A stretch of DNA of 64,000 nt from Photobacterium malacitanum. GTDB lineage: Bacteria; Pseudomonadota; Gammaproteobacteria; Enterobacterales; Vibrionaceae. The DNA lies in assembly GCF_900185615.1 (NCBI RefSeq), contig NZ_FYAK01000002.1, positions 1 to 64,000 of the forward strand, in the 5' to 3' direction. The notes beneath the pieces are model-generated. The model did not search any database, was not told where the DNA came from, and worked only from the letters and a program-made list of their open reading frames with translations. Positions within the stretch are counted from its first letter, which is position 1, and every line of letters starts with the position of its first letter. Below, piece after piece: positions 1 through 7,055 of this stretch. The position numbers were made by a program, and so were the translations under genes.

Positions 1-68
1 AGTTCAGTCGGTAGAACGGCGGACTGTTAATCCGTATGTCGCTGGTTCAAGTCCAGCAGAGGGAGCCA
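1..68 (+). tRNA. tRNA-Asn (GTT), 5' end cut by window edge
   Basis: The sequence is identical to the two complete tRNA-Asn genes at 1616 and 4782 from the D-arm to the encoded CCA. It has the anticodon loop CTGTTAA, the T-arm TTCAAGT loop and the acceptor strand AGAGGGA. Only the first eight bases of the acceptor stem lie outside the window. It is followed at once by the same hairpin terminator as the other copies, so it is probably the last gene of a third tRNA operon. Confidence 0.93.
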
Positions 69-73
69 AATAG

Positions 74-103
74 AAAAGCCCGCAAGCAATTGCGGGCTTT
101 TTT
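74..103 (+). terminator. Rho-independent terminator after tRNA-Asn
   Basis: An 8-bp stem GCCCGCAA/TTGCGGGC with a four-base loop is followed by a run of T. The same element follows every intact and decayed tRNA-Asn in this region, at 287-316, 500-529, 706-735, 919-948, 1697-1726, 1917-1946, 2144-2173, 2364-2393 and 4863-4892. The copy at 1917 has one stem mismatch. Confidence 0.9.
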
Positions 104-190
104 ACGTCTGGGGTTTGGTGAAGCGAGTTTTCGAGTTTTCGAGTTTCGAGATCGCGAGAGTAGAGGGCTAGCTTCTGCCACCATAACAAT

Positions 191-281
191 TACCTCTTAG
201 TTCAGTCGGTGCTCTCTATTGGGAAGATTAGCGGCCTGTTAATCCGTATGTCGCTGGTTCAAGTCCAGCAGAGTGAAGCCA
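191..281 (+). pseudogene. Decayed tRNA-Asn copy (unit 2)
   Basis: The anticodon loop and T-arm of tRNA-Asn are kept. The D-arm is interrupted by about 14 extra bases (GCTCTCTATTGGGAAGATTA replaces TAGAACG), the 5' acceptor strand reads TACCTCT and the 3' strand AGAGTGAAG. The outer acceptor pairs are broken. It is unlikely to make a working tRNA. Confidence 0.85.
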
Positions 282-403
282 AATAGAAAAGCCCGTAAGC
301 AATTGCGGGCTTTTTTACGTCTGGGGTTTGGTGAAGCGAGGGGTTGAGTTTTCGAGTTTCGAGATCGCGAGAGCAGAGTGCTAGCTTCTGCCACCATAAC
401 AAT

Positions 404-494
404 TTTCTCTTAGTTCAGTCGGTGCTCTCTATTGGGAAGATTAGCGGCCTGTTAATCCGTATGTCGCTGGTTCAAGTCCAGCAGAGTGAAGCCA
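404..494 (+). pseudogene. Decayed tRNA-Asn copy (unit 3)
   Basis: It has the same 91-bp decayed tRNA-Asn structure as the copy at 191. The 5' acceptor strand has drifted further (TTTCTCT). The T-arm and CCA end are intact. Confidence 0.85.
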
Positions 495-609
495 AATAGA
501 AAAGCCCGCAAGCAATTGCGGGCTTTTTTACGTTTGGGATTTGGTGAAGCGAGGGGTTGAGTTTTCGAGATCGCGAGAGCAGAGTGCTAGCTTCTACCAC
601 CATAACAAT

Positions 610-700
610 TACCTCTTAGTTCAGTCGGTGCTCTCTATTGGGAAGATTAGCGGCCTGTTAATTCATATGTCGCTGGTTCAAGTCCAGCAGAGTGAAGCCA
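610..700 (+). pseudogene. Decayed tRNA-Asn copy (unit 4)
   Basis: This 91-bp copy has the same D-arm insertion. The 3' side of the anticodon stem differs (ATTCATATG in place of ATCCGTATG), which weakens that stem. The T-arm is intact. Confidence 0.85.
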
Positions 701-822
701 AATAGAAAAGCCCGCAAGCAATTGCGGGCTTTTTTACGTTTGGGATTTGGTGAAGCGAGGGGTTGAGTTTTCGAGTTTCGAGATCGCGAGAGCAGAGTGC
801 TAGCTTCTGCCACCATAACAAT

Positions 823-913
823 TGCCTCTTAGTTCAGTCGGTGCTCTCTATTGGGAAGATTAGCGGCCTGTTAATCCGTATGTCGCTGGTTCAAGTCCAG
901 CAGAGTGAAGCCA
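823..913 (+). pseudogene. Decayed tRNA-Asn copy (unit 5)
   Basis: This 91-bp copy starts TGCCTCT and has the standard D-arm insertion and the AGAGTGAAG acceptor strand. The T-arm is intact. Confidence 0.85.
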
Positions 914-1142
914 AATAGAAAAGCCCGCAAGCAATTGCGGGCTTTTTTACGTTTGGGATTTGGTGAAGCGAGGATTTGAGTTTTGAGTTTTCGAGATCGC
1001 GAGAGCAGAGTGCTAGCTTCTGCCACCATAACAATTGCCTCTTAGTTCAGATTGTGAGTTGTTTTATAAAACACCGAATTGAATGATATTAATGAGTTTT
1101 GATTAATTGATGATCACTTGAAAATCTTTTTAATATTATTGC

Positions 1143-1171
1143 TTTACAGATGAAGGTTAGCCCTATATTAT
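1143..1171 (+). promoter_or_regulatory. Promoter of tRNA operon 1
   Basis: TTTACA, a 17-bp spacer and TATTAT sit just upstream of tRNA-Ser. The discriminator is GC-rich (TCGCGGC), as is usual for stable-RNA promoters under stringent control. The same arrangement precedes operon 2 at 4310. Confidence 0.7.
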
Positions 1172-1181
1172 TCGCGGCATT

Positions 1182-1272
1182 GGAGAGATGGCTGAGTGGT
1201 TGAAAGCACCGGTCTTGAAAACCGGCATACGTTTATAGCGTATCTAGGGTTCAAATCCCTATCTCTCCGCCA
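1182..1272 (+). tRNA. tRNA-Ser (TGA)
   Basis: This is a 91-nt class II tRNA with a long variable arm. The anticodon loop is CTTGAAA inside a CCGGT/ACCGG stem, and the CCA end is encoded. It is identical to the copies at 4349 and 13537. First gene of tRNA operon 1. Confidence 0.97.
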
Positions 1273-1312
1273 TATTCTAGAAATTCGATGAAATCGAGTT
1301 TCATAAAGAATT

Positions 1313-1389
1313 GGAGCGGTAGTTCAGTTGGTTAGAATACCGGCCTGTCACGCCGGGGGTCGCGGGTTCGAGTCCCGTCCGCTCCGCCA
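1313..1389 (+). tRNA. tRNA-Asp (GTC)
   Basis: This is a 77-nt cloverleaf with acceptor GGAGCGG/CCGCTCC, anticodon loop CTGTCAC and an encoded CCA. It is the second gene of the operon and identical to the copy at 4480. Confidence 0.97.
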
Positions 1390-1439
1390 ACATAAAGACG
1401 CAGTGTAATTTATTAACATGCTGTGTAACGAAATTTTGT

Positions 1440-1515
<76 letters not shown>

Positions 1516-1524
1516 TTAAATTTC

Positions 1525-1609
1525 GGTGGGGTTCCCGAGTGGCCAAAGGGAGCAGATTGTAAATCTGCCGGCACTGCCTTCGAAGGTTCGAATCCTTCCC
1601 CCACCACCA
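1525..1609 (+). tRNA. tRNA-Tyr (GTA)
   Basis: This is an 85-nt class II tRNA with acceptor GGTGGGG/CCCCACC, anticodon loop TTGTAAA, a long variable arm and an encoded CCA. It lies 6 bp before tRNA-Asn. The degenerate CCACCATAACAATT tails of the repeat units look derived from its 3' end and spacer. Confidence 0.97.
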
Positions 1610-1615
1610 TATAAT

Positions 1616-1691
1616 TCCCTCTTAGTTCAGTCGGTAGAACGGCGGACTGTTAATCCGTATGTCGCTGGTTCAAGTCCAGCAGAGGGAGCCA
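1616..1691 (+). tRNA. tRNA-Asn (GTT)
   Basis: This is a complete 76-nt cloverleaf with acceptor TCCCTCT/AGAGGGA, anticodon loop CTGTTAA and an encoded CCA. It is the last gene of operon 1 and the parent type of the decayed copies nearby. Confidence 0.97.
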
Positions 1692-1696
1692 AATAG

Positions 1697-1726
1697 AAAA
1701 GCCCGCAAGCAATTGCGGGCTTTTTT
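1697..1726 (+). terminator. Terminator of tRNA operon 1
   Basis: A GCCCGCAA/TTGCGGGC hairpin followed by T6, six bases after the tRNA-Asn CCA. Confidence 0.9.
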
Positions 1727-1820
1727 ACGTCTGGGGTTTGGTGAAGCGAGGGTTTGAGTTTTCGAGTAGCGAGTTTCGAGATTGCGAGAGCAGAGTGCTA
1801 GCTTCTACCACCATAACAAT

Positions 1821-1911
1821 TGCCTCTTAGTTCAGTCGGTGCTCTCTATTGGGAAGATTAGCGGCCTGTTAATTCATATGTCGCTGGTTCAAGTCCAGCA
1901 GAGTGAAGCCA
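1821..1911 (+). pseudogene. Decayed tRNA-Asn copy (unit 6)
   Basis: This 91-bp copy has the D-arm insertion and the ATTCATATG variant of the anticodon stem. The T-arm is intact. The terminator that follows has a stem mismatch (GCCCTCAA). Confidence 0.85.
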
Positions 1912-2047
1912 AATAGAAAAGCCCTCAAGCAATTGCGGGCTTTTTTACGTCTGGGGTTTGGTGAAGCGAGGGGTTGAGTTTTGAGTTTTGAGTTTTGAGT
2001 TTTCGAGATCGCGAGAGCAGAGTGCTAGCTTCTGCCACCATAACAAT

Positions 2048-2138
2048 TTCTTCTTAGTTCAGTCGGTACTCTCTATTGGGAAGATTAGCGGACTATTAAT
2101 CCGTATGTCGCTGGTTCAAGTCCAGCAGAGTGAAGCCA
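2048..2138 (+). pseudogene. Decayed tRNA-Asn copy (unit 7)
   Basis: This 91-bp copy has the anticodon loop altered to CTATTAA, so the anticodon would read ATT, and a weaker 5' acceptor strand TTCTTCT. It carries the D-arm insertion. Confidence 0.85.
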
Positions 2139-2267
2139 AATAGAAAAGCCCGCAAGCAATTGCGGGCTTTTTTACGTTTGGGGTTTGGTGAAGCGGGGGT
2201 TTGAGTTTTCGAGTAGCGAGTTTCGAGATCGCGAGAGCAGAGTGCTAGCTTCTACCACCATAACAAT

Positions 2268-2358
2268 TGCCTCTTAGCTCAGTCGGTACTCTCTATTGGG
2301 AAGATTAGCGGCCTGTTAATTCATATGTCGCTGGTTCAAGTCCAGCAGAGTGAAGCCA
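2268..2358 (+). pseudogene. Decayed tRNA-Asn copy (unit 8)
   Basis: This 91-bp copy has the D-arm insertion, the ATTCATATG variant and an intact T-arm. It is the last complete unit before the protein genes. Confidence 0.85.
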
Positions 2359-2514
2359 AATAGAAAAGCCCGCAAGCAATTGCGGGCTTTTTTACGTCTG
2401 GGGTTTGGTGAAGCGAGGGTTTGATTTTTCGAGTAGCGAGAGCAGAGATCGCGAGAGCAGAGTGCTAGCTTCTGCCTCTATGGAATTCCTTCTTAGTACC
2501 TATCGATGTTGCTT

Positions 2515-2886
2515 TTATTGTTTTTTAAATTGTAGATAAGTAAAAATCGAAAGAATAATGAAAAAAGCGGGATCACTCCAACCGAAACCAACAAAAATAC
2601 CCGTTACACCAGCATAAACTGTAATTAAAGCCCCTAAAATGTTTAAAATTAATAGTGCGATGAATAGTTTTTTCGCAGTAATGCCAGCCTCAATATCTTT
2701 TAGCAGTAAACTAATAGCTGCAATACCGCCTAAAAAAATGGTGGTATGTTGTGATAAAAAGTAAGCATATTTATCATTTATTTCAACGCCATATATAGGC
2801 CATATAATCGTTGGAATAAAAAATAGCGCTAATGAAAAAATTAAATAAATACAGCCATGGAATGTTAAAAATGTTTTATTCGTCAT
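2515..2886 (-). CDS. Small four-helix inner-membrane protein, unknown function
   Basis: The protein is 123 aa, and almost all of it is predicted membrane helix: about 7-27, 48-65, 73-93 and 98-118. Short polar loops include a conserved-looking KDIEAG stretch near 64. No catalytic motif is seen. It starts 9 bp after the YdhR-like gene, so the two are probably co-transcribed from the promoter that faces the LysR gene. A role in handling the same substrate or stress as that operon is only an inference. Confidence 0.7.
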   Translation of the reverse strand: MTNKTFLTFHGCIYLIFSLALFFIPTIIWPIYGVEINDKYAYFLSQHTTIFLGGIAAISLLLKDIEAGITAKKLFIALLILNILGALITVYAGVTGIFVGFGWSDPAFFIILSIFTYLQFKKQ

Positions 2887-2895
2887 ATTGGGGCC

Positions 2896-3216
2896 TTAGT
2901 GCGAGAAGCTATCAGTTGTTGGGCCTTGGTTAATATTGGTGAGTGACTGATTAATATCAAAAATAACACCACGTACTTGAGATATGCCTAATTGCTGTAA
3001 GCGTACAGTATGCATCGCTAAATAGGCCTTTGCCGTTGCTTCAGTTTCAAAAAGATATATCCCACCACCTAATTTTTGTTGTGCGTTTTCAGTCCAAATT
3101 TTCCAAATCATTCCGGGCTCTTGATTGATGGATTTAGCAAGATCCATCAGTGCTACAGTCATCTCTTCGCCAAAAGGTCCGTTAAATTCGAAATCAACTT
3201 GAAGTAGTTTAGTCAT
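2896..3216 (-). CDS. YdhR-family putative monooxygenase
   Basis: The 106-aa protein resembles the YdhR family (dimeric alpha/beta barrel fold), small proteins of about 100 aa proposed to act as monooxygenases. Typical features are the N-terminal LLQVDFEFNGPFG strand, the PGMIWKIWTEN segment, GGGIYLFE and the C-terminal VRGVIFDINQSL. A purine-rich ribosome site (AAAGAGA) precedes the ATG. It is the first gene of a two-gene unit with the membrane protein at 2515 and is divergent from the LysR gene at 3272, which is its likely regulator. The natural substrate is not known from sequence. Confidence 0.8.
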   Translation of the reverse strand: MTKLLQVDFEFNGPFGEEMTVALMDLAKSINQEPGMIWKIWTENAQQKLGGGIYLFETEATAKAYLAMHTVRLQQLGISQVRGVIFDINQSLTNINQGPTTDSFSH

Positions 3217-3271
3217 CTGCGCGTCTCTTTAATGTATGAATTTGTGTATGAGCTATTATTTACTATAAAAA

Positions 3272-4231
3272 ATGAACATAAAAGTTCATAATATTGAGTT
3301 TACCTGTGAAAAAATTAGACAGATGAGATTAAAAAGTACCTTAGACCAGTGGTTAACATTGCATGAAATCGATCGTGCAGGTAGTTTTCAAGCGGCAGCA
3401 ATTGTATTAAACAAAAGCCATACCACTCTTATTTACTCAGTTAAAAAGCTTGAGTCACAATTAGGAGTTGTACTTGTTGAGGTACAAGGTCGTCGTGCAG
3501 TATTGACTGAAGAAGGTAAATCGTTATTACGACGTGCAACGACGATGCTAGAACAAGCGCGTGAATTAGAAGATATAAGCCAGCAGCTTTCCAGAGGCTT
3601 TGAATCTGAAATAACCATTGCAGTGGACCATTTATGTGATCTAACTTGGCTCTATAAGCCAATGCAACAATATATTAGTGCTAATAGTGCAACATCTATT
3701 CAAGTAGTTGAAACATCATTAACAAAAACCACTGATATGGTAACGAATCAGCGGGCTGATATTTCAATTATTAATTTACCGATAACAAATTATCCAGCGG
3801 AAGCTTTTGGTGTTATTACCATGGTGCCAATAGTGGCTAAGCGTCATCCATTAGCATTAAAAACTAGAGTATCTCTTACTGATATGTCGATGCTGCCTCA
3901 AATAGTGATCAGAGATTTAGGTTGTGAACCGACGCAAAAACGTCAGCAGGATGTTGGCTGGTTGAAGTCGAGACAGCGTATTACCGTTGATAATTTTGAT
4001 CATGCATTTCAAGCTGTAGAACAAGGTGTTGGTTATTGCCGTTTACCGAAACATATGGTGAGGGATAGGAAAAATGCTCAAGTGGTTGTGCTTGAGGTTG
4101 AGCAGGCACAAAAATATCAAGTACCGATGCATTTAACGCTCCCTAAAGCTGCTAAGACTGGCCCTGCTGCGAAAGCTTTTTATGACATATTATTGCAGTC
4201 AGCCAATTATCGACGTCAAGATAATACGTAA
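3272..4231 (+). CDS. LysR-family transcriptional regulator
   Basis: The N-terminal winged helix-turn-helix has the family pattern (LHEIDRAGSFQAAAIVLNKS, then VKKLESQLGVVLVE). A LysR substrate-binding domain of about 200 residues follows. The first ATG gives 319 aa. An internal ATG at 3323 would start right before the helix-turn-helix and give the usual length near 302 aa. Neither has a clear ribosome site, so the start is uncertain. It diverges from the YdhR-like operon with a short shared intergenic region, the classic layout for a LysR activator of its neighbour. Confidence 0.88.
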   Translation: MNIKVHNIEFTCEKIRQMRLKSTLDQWLTLHEIDRAGSFQAAAIVLNKSHTTLIYSVKKLESQLGVVLVEVQGRRAVLTEEGKSLLRRATTMLEQARELEDISQQLSRGFESEITIAVDHLCDLTWLYKPMQQYISANSATSIQVVETSLTKTTDMVTNQRADISIINLPITNYPAEAFGVITMVPIVAKRHPLALKTRVSLTDMSMLPQIVIRDLGCEPTQKRQQDVGWLKSRQRITVDNFDHAFQAVEQGVGYCRLPKHMVRDRKNAQVVVLEVEQAQKYQVPMHLTLPKAAKTGPAAKAFYDILLQSANYRRQDNT

Positions 4232-4309
4232 ATAGTGTCCATTTTTGATCAGAGAAGGCTCGAATTGAATAAATGCTGTTCGGTTGAGTTATTCTTTATA
4301 AATAAAGGG

Positions 4310-4338
4310 TTTACAGAGTAATTGGAAGCCGCTATTAT
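4310..4338 (+). promoter_or_regulatory. Promoter of tRNA operon 2
   Basis: TTTACA, a 17-bp spacer and TATTAT followed by a GC-rich TCGCGG discriminator. The -35, spacer length, -10 and discriminator match operon 1, although the spacer sequence has diverged. Confidence 0.7.
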
Positions 4339-4348
4339 TCGCGGTATT

Positions 4349-4439
4349 GGAGAGATGGCTGAGTGGTTGAAAGCACCGGTCTTGAAAACCGGCATACGTT
4401 TATAGCGTATCTAGGGTTCAAATCCCTATCTCTCCGCCA
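4349..4439 (+). tRNA. tRNA-Ser (TGA)
   Basis: A 91-nt class II tRNA identical to that at 1182. First gene of tRNA operon 2. Confidence 0.97.
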
Positions 4440-4479
4440 TATTCTAGAAATTTGATTTAATCGAGTTTCATAAAGAATT

Positions 4480-4556
4480 GGAGCGGTAGTTCAGTTGGTT
4501 AGAATACCGGCCTGTCACGCCGGGGGTCGCGGGTTCGAGTCCCGTCCGCTCCGCCA
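4480..4556 (+). tRNA. tRNA-Asp (GTC)
   Basis: A 77-nt tRNA identical to that at 1313. The spacer before it differs by a few bases from operon 1. Confidence 0.97.
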
Positions 4557-4605
4557 ACATAAGACACAGTGTAATTTATTAACATGCTGTGTAACGAAAT
4601 TTTGT

Positions 4606-4681
<76 letters not shown>

Positions 4682-4690
4682 TTAAATTTC

Positions 4691-4775
4691 GGTGGGGTTC
4701 CCGAGTGGCCAAAGGGAGCAGATTGTAAATCTGCCGGCACTGCCTTCGAAGGTTCGAATCCTTCCCCCACCACCA
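4691..4775 (+). tRNA. tRNA-Tyr (GTA)
   Basis: An 85-nt class II tRNA identical to that at 1525. Confidence 0.97.
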
Positions 4776-4781
4776 TATAAT

Positions 4782-4857
4782 TCCCTCTTAGTTCAGTCGG
4801 TAGAACGGCGGACTGTTAATCCGTATGTCGCTGGTTCAAGTCCAGCAGAGGGAGCCA
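4782..4857 (+). tRNA. tRNA-Asn (GTT)
   Basis: A 76-nt tRNA identical to that at 1616. Last gene of operon 2. Confidence 0.97.
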
Positions 4858-4862
4858 AATAG

Positions 4863-4892
4863 AAAAGCCCGCAAGCAATTGCGGGCTTTTTT
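4863..4892 (+). terminator. Terminator of tRNA operon 2
   Basis: A GCCCGCAA/TTGCGGGC hairpin with a T-run, identical to those after the other tRNA-Asn genes. Confidence 0.9.
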
Positions 4893-4986
4893 ACGTCTGG
4901 GGTTTGGTGAAGCGAGGGTTTGATTTTTCGAGTAGCGAGAGCAGAGATCGCGAGAGCAGAGTGCTAGCTTCTACCACCATAACAAT

Positions 4987-5040
4987 TGCCTCTTAGTTCA
5001 GTCGGTACTCTCTATTGGAAAGATTAGCGGACTGTTAATT
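4987..5040 (+). pseudogene. Truncated decayed tRNA-Asn copy (unit 9)
   Basis: It carries the 5' acceptor strand, the D-arm with the shared insertion, and the anticodon stem up to CTGTTAATT. Unrelated sequence then begins at about 5041. The T-arm and CCA are missing. Confidence 0.8.
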
Positions 5041-5059
5041 TGAACGCATAAAATAACAG

Positions 5060-6883
5060 TTAGTTATTAAAGAGTAATTCATTAAGCGTCAGAGCACGAT
5101 TGACTATTCTTAACTCACTAACGTAGCCATATAATGGATTATGTAATTCACCATTTGAACAAGAGGAACCAATTAACCAATTAGCATTTTCTTTGATAGC
5201 AATACCGGTACTTTGTTGCTCTGGGTTACGCATAACTTCAATGCCATCAATGTACATTTTTGTGAATCGACCATCGTTAATTATAGCGATATGGAACCAA
5301 CGTGAGGTGCCGAGATCCCACGACCAGGCTGTTGTTGTATCTTGTTTTTTATTGTCCATGGTTACCCATTGCATTTCGCGTAAGGAGGAAATAGCCATTA
5401 CAACAGCCGGATCTTCACCGCTGTTAGGGGTAAAATCATTACAACTGGCTTGTTGGCAAAAAATACCTCCCCAGCGAGAGCGATCACTCTCCCAATCATC
5501 AGGTAGCTGGAGAAAAGTTTCGATGGTATAGCCTTGCTCCCAGTTGTTTTGCGTAATAGCCGTACCGAGTGTTGATAAATAAGCGCCGCTATCTGTAGCT
5601 TTATTTCCTTTAAGTAAAATGGACCCAGATGAATTACCGCTATTAGGTTTCGAGCTCGAAAATTCAAAATAGCTATTTAAAGCGTCTTGATTTGCTTTTC
5701 TAGGTTCCATTTTAAAATGACTGCCATTACCGGATAGATCTTGAAACATGGTTGTGATATCACCTTCATTATCAACACGCATCATATTTTCTTTATCTAA
5801 CAACCAGTAACCAACCGTACCATTTATAAGCCCTGGGGGAGTAATAAACTCGCCTTCATTTAAATTAGTAAAACGTTCATTGAAATTAATTGGAAACTCA
5901 AACTGGTTACATTCGTCAGTCAGATCTGGAAGATCAAAGGGGGTGCGTTCATCTTCTGGTATATTCTGTACCCAAGGTGAGAAGGAGCGTATAACTAATT
6001 TATTATTACTGTAGTCAAAGCCAATAGTACGCAACATACCATTGCCACCCCAATACATGGCTTGGTAGTCAACGACCATCATCAGTACATCACGACCGTA
6101 GGCATTTTGAGCAACCATATTAGCAGCGCCATGATGATGACCATTAATAGTTAAGAATATTTGGTCATTTTTGTGGATAAAGTCTATCCAAAATTCAAAG
6201 CCTTTTGAGGTGATAAGTGGGCTTTTACCATCACTATCAATATTTAATAATTGATGGGTCGAGAAGATAGCGGGTATTTCTTTATAATCATCGAGAACTT
6301 GTTGTGCCCAATCAAATGTTTGTGGTGATGGATTCCAATCAATAGCAAAGACTAAAAATTGCTGATCGCTATTGGGTGCTTTAAAGAGGTGGCAACTGTT
6401 AAAGCCACATTCACTAACAGCAATACAAGTTGTTACTGATAAAAGCTTATCTTGAGAAAAATAGTTTAGGAACGGTTCGCTATCTTTTCGATTAACATCA
6501 TATTTGTCACCTTCAGCTAAATCGTGATTACCACATAAAACAGAGTAAGGGGTATTTTCGGAGGCGCCAAGTATGTCCATTGCTTGGGTTGCTGCTTGCC
6601 ATTCTATTGGTTGATCGTCGTGCTCAACCAAATCACCTAAATGGATCGTAAAAGGGATACGCTCATTTTTCCAATTATCAGCAATCCATTGAGTTTGAGA
6701 TAAGTAACGTTCAGGGCTATTTTCAGAGTATTTTTGAGTATCAGGTAAAATGACCAATTTCCAATCTTGATGCGTATTGTCTTTATCGTCATTATTGTTG
6801 CTGCTACTTGAATTACAGCCTGTCAAATAGGTAGCGACCATCGTTGCTACTGTACCTTTTAAGAATAATCGTCTTGTGAACAT
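5060..6883 (-). CDS. Exported calcineurin-like metallophosphoesterase with C-terminal LamG-like domain
   Basis: The probable start at 6883 gives about 607 aa. It opens with a twin-arginine signal, TRRLFLKG, which ends at a lipobox-like TYLTGC, followed by a Ser/Asn/Asp-rich linker. This suggests a Tat-exported lipoprotein. The phosphoesterase domain shows the metal motifs in order: LPDTQ, GDLVEHDD, GNHDLAEGD, STHQ and NGHHHG. The last 200 residues look like a concanavalin/LamG fold (GYTIETFLQLPDDW, WFHIAIINDGRFTKMYIDG). A longer start at 6925 would bury the signal. It stands alone, converging on the tRNA repeat array. The substrate is unknown; a surface phosphodiesterase or nucleotidase role is plausible. 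Confidence 0.85.
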   Translation of the reverse strand: MFTRRLFLKGTVATMVATYLTGCNSSSSNNNDDKDNTHQDWKLVILPDTQKYSENSPERYLSQTQWIADNWKNERIPFTIHLGDLVEHDDQPIEWQAATQAMDILGASENTPYSVLCGNHDLAEGDKYDVNRKDSEPFLNYFSQDKLLSVTTCIAVSECGFNSCHLFKAPNSDQQFLVFAIDWNPSPQTFDWAQQVLDDYKEIPAIFSTHQLLNIDSDGKSPLITSKGFEFWIDFIHKNDQIFLTINGHHHGAANMVAQNAYGRDVLMMVVDYQAMYWGGNGMLRTIGFDYSNNKLVIRSFSPWVQNIPEDERTPFDLPDLTDECNQFEFPINFNERFTNLNEGEFITPPGLINGTVGYWLLDKENMMRVDNEGDITTMFQDLSGNGSHFKMEPRKANQDALNSYFEFSSSKPNSGNSSGSILLKGNKATDSGAYLSTLGTAITQNNWEQGYTIETFLQLPDDWESDRSRWGGIFCQQASCNDFTPNSGEDPAVVMAISSLREMQWVTMDNKKQDTTTAWSWDLGTSRWFHIAIINDGRFTKMYIDGIEVMRNPEQQSTGIAIKENANWLIGSSCSNGELHNPLYGYVSELRIVNRALTLNELLFNN

Positions 6884-7055
6884 GCCTATTAATACCGTTA
6901 CGTCTAAAAGCCACAATATTGGCATGGGTATATGTCAGATTTATTGACGTTTTTATTAACTTTTATTTCATGAGTATTAAATTGAATGTGATTAAGGATA
7001 AAAGACGGTAAATAAATACTCGTCTATCATCGTGTTTTTTGTCTTAATTATTTGT

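Larger units (their letters stand above)
69..1050 (+). repeat. Tandem array 1 of tRNA-Asn-derived repeat units
   Basis: Four tandem units of 206-213 bp follow the first tRNA-Asn. Each unit has, in order, a decayed tRNA-Asn, the GCCCGCAA hairpin terminator, a spacer rich in GAGTTTTCGAG and GAGATCGCGAGAGC words, and a tail CCACCATAACAATT that resembles the 3' end of tRNA-Tyr plus the Tyr-Asn spacer. The array stops abruptly at 1050 inside the D-arm sequence of what would be a fifth unit, and unique sequence follows. Units are nearly identical to each other but share the same differences from the real tRNA-Asn, so a mutated copy was amplified or the units are homogenised. Confidence 0.9.
1692..2498 (+). 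repeat. Tandem array 2 of tRNA-Asn-derived units
   Basis: Three decayed units start at 1821, 2048 and 2268, spaced 227 and 220 bp. Each has the terminator and spacer of array 1. The spacer before the 2048 unit holds a slippage-prone run of four GAGTTTT repeats (about 1976-2004). The array decays near 2498 just before the converging gene at 2515. Confidence 0.9.
4858..5040 (+). repeat. Tandem array 3, truncated after part of one unit
   Basis: Terminator, spacer and tail match arrays 1 and 2. The array then breaks off inside the anticodon loop of the next decayed tRNA-Asn. Confidence 0.88.

Noticed and set aside
4..189. A 61-codon minus-strand frame ending PSAGLEPATYGLTVRRSTD
   Set aside because: It is the antisense of tRNA-Asn and its terminator, a well-known spurious translation.
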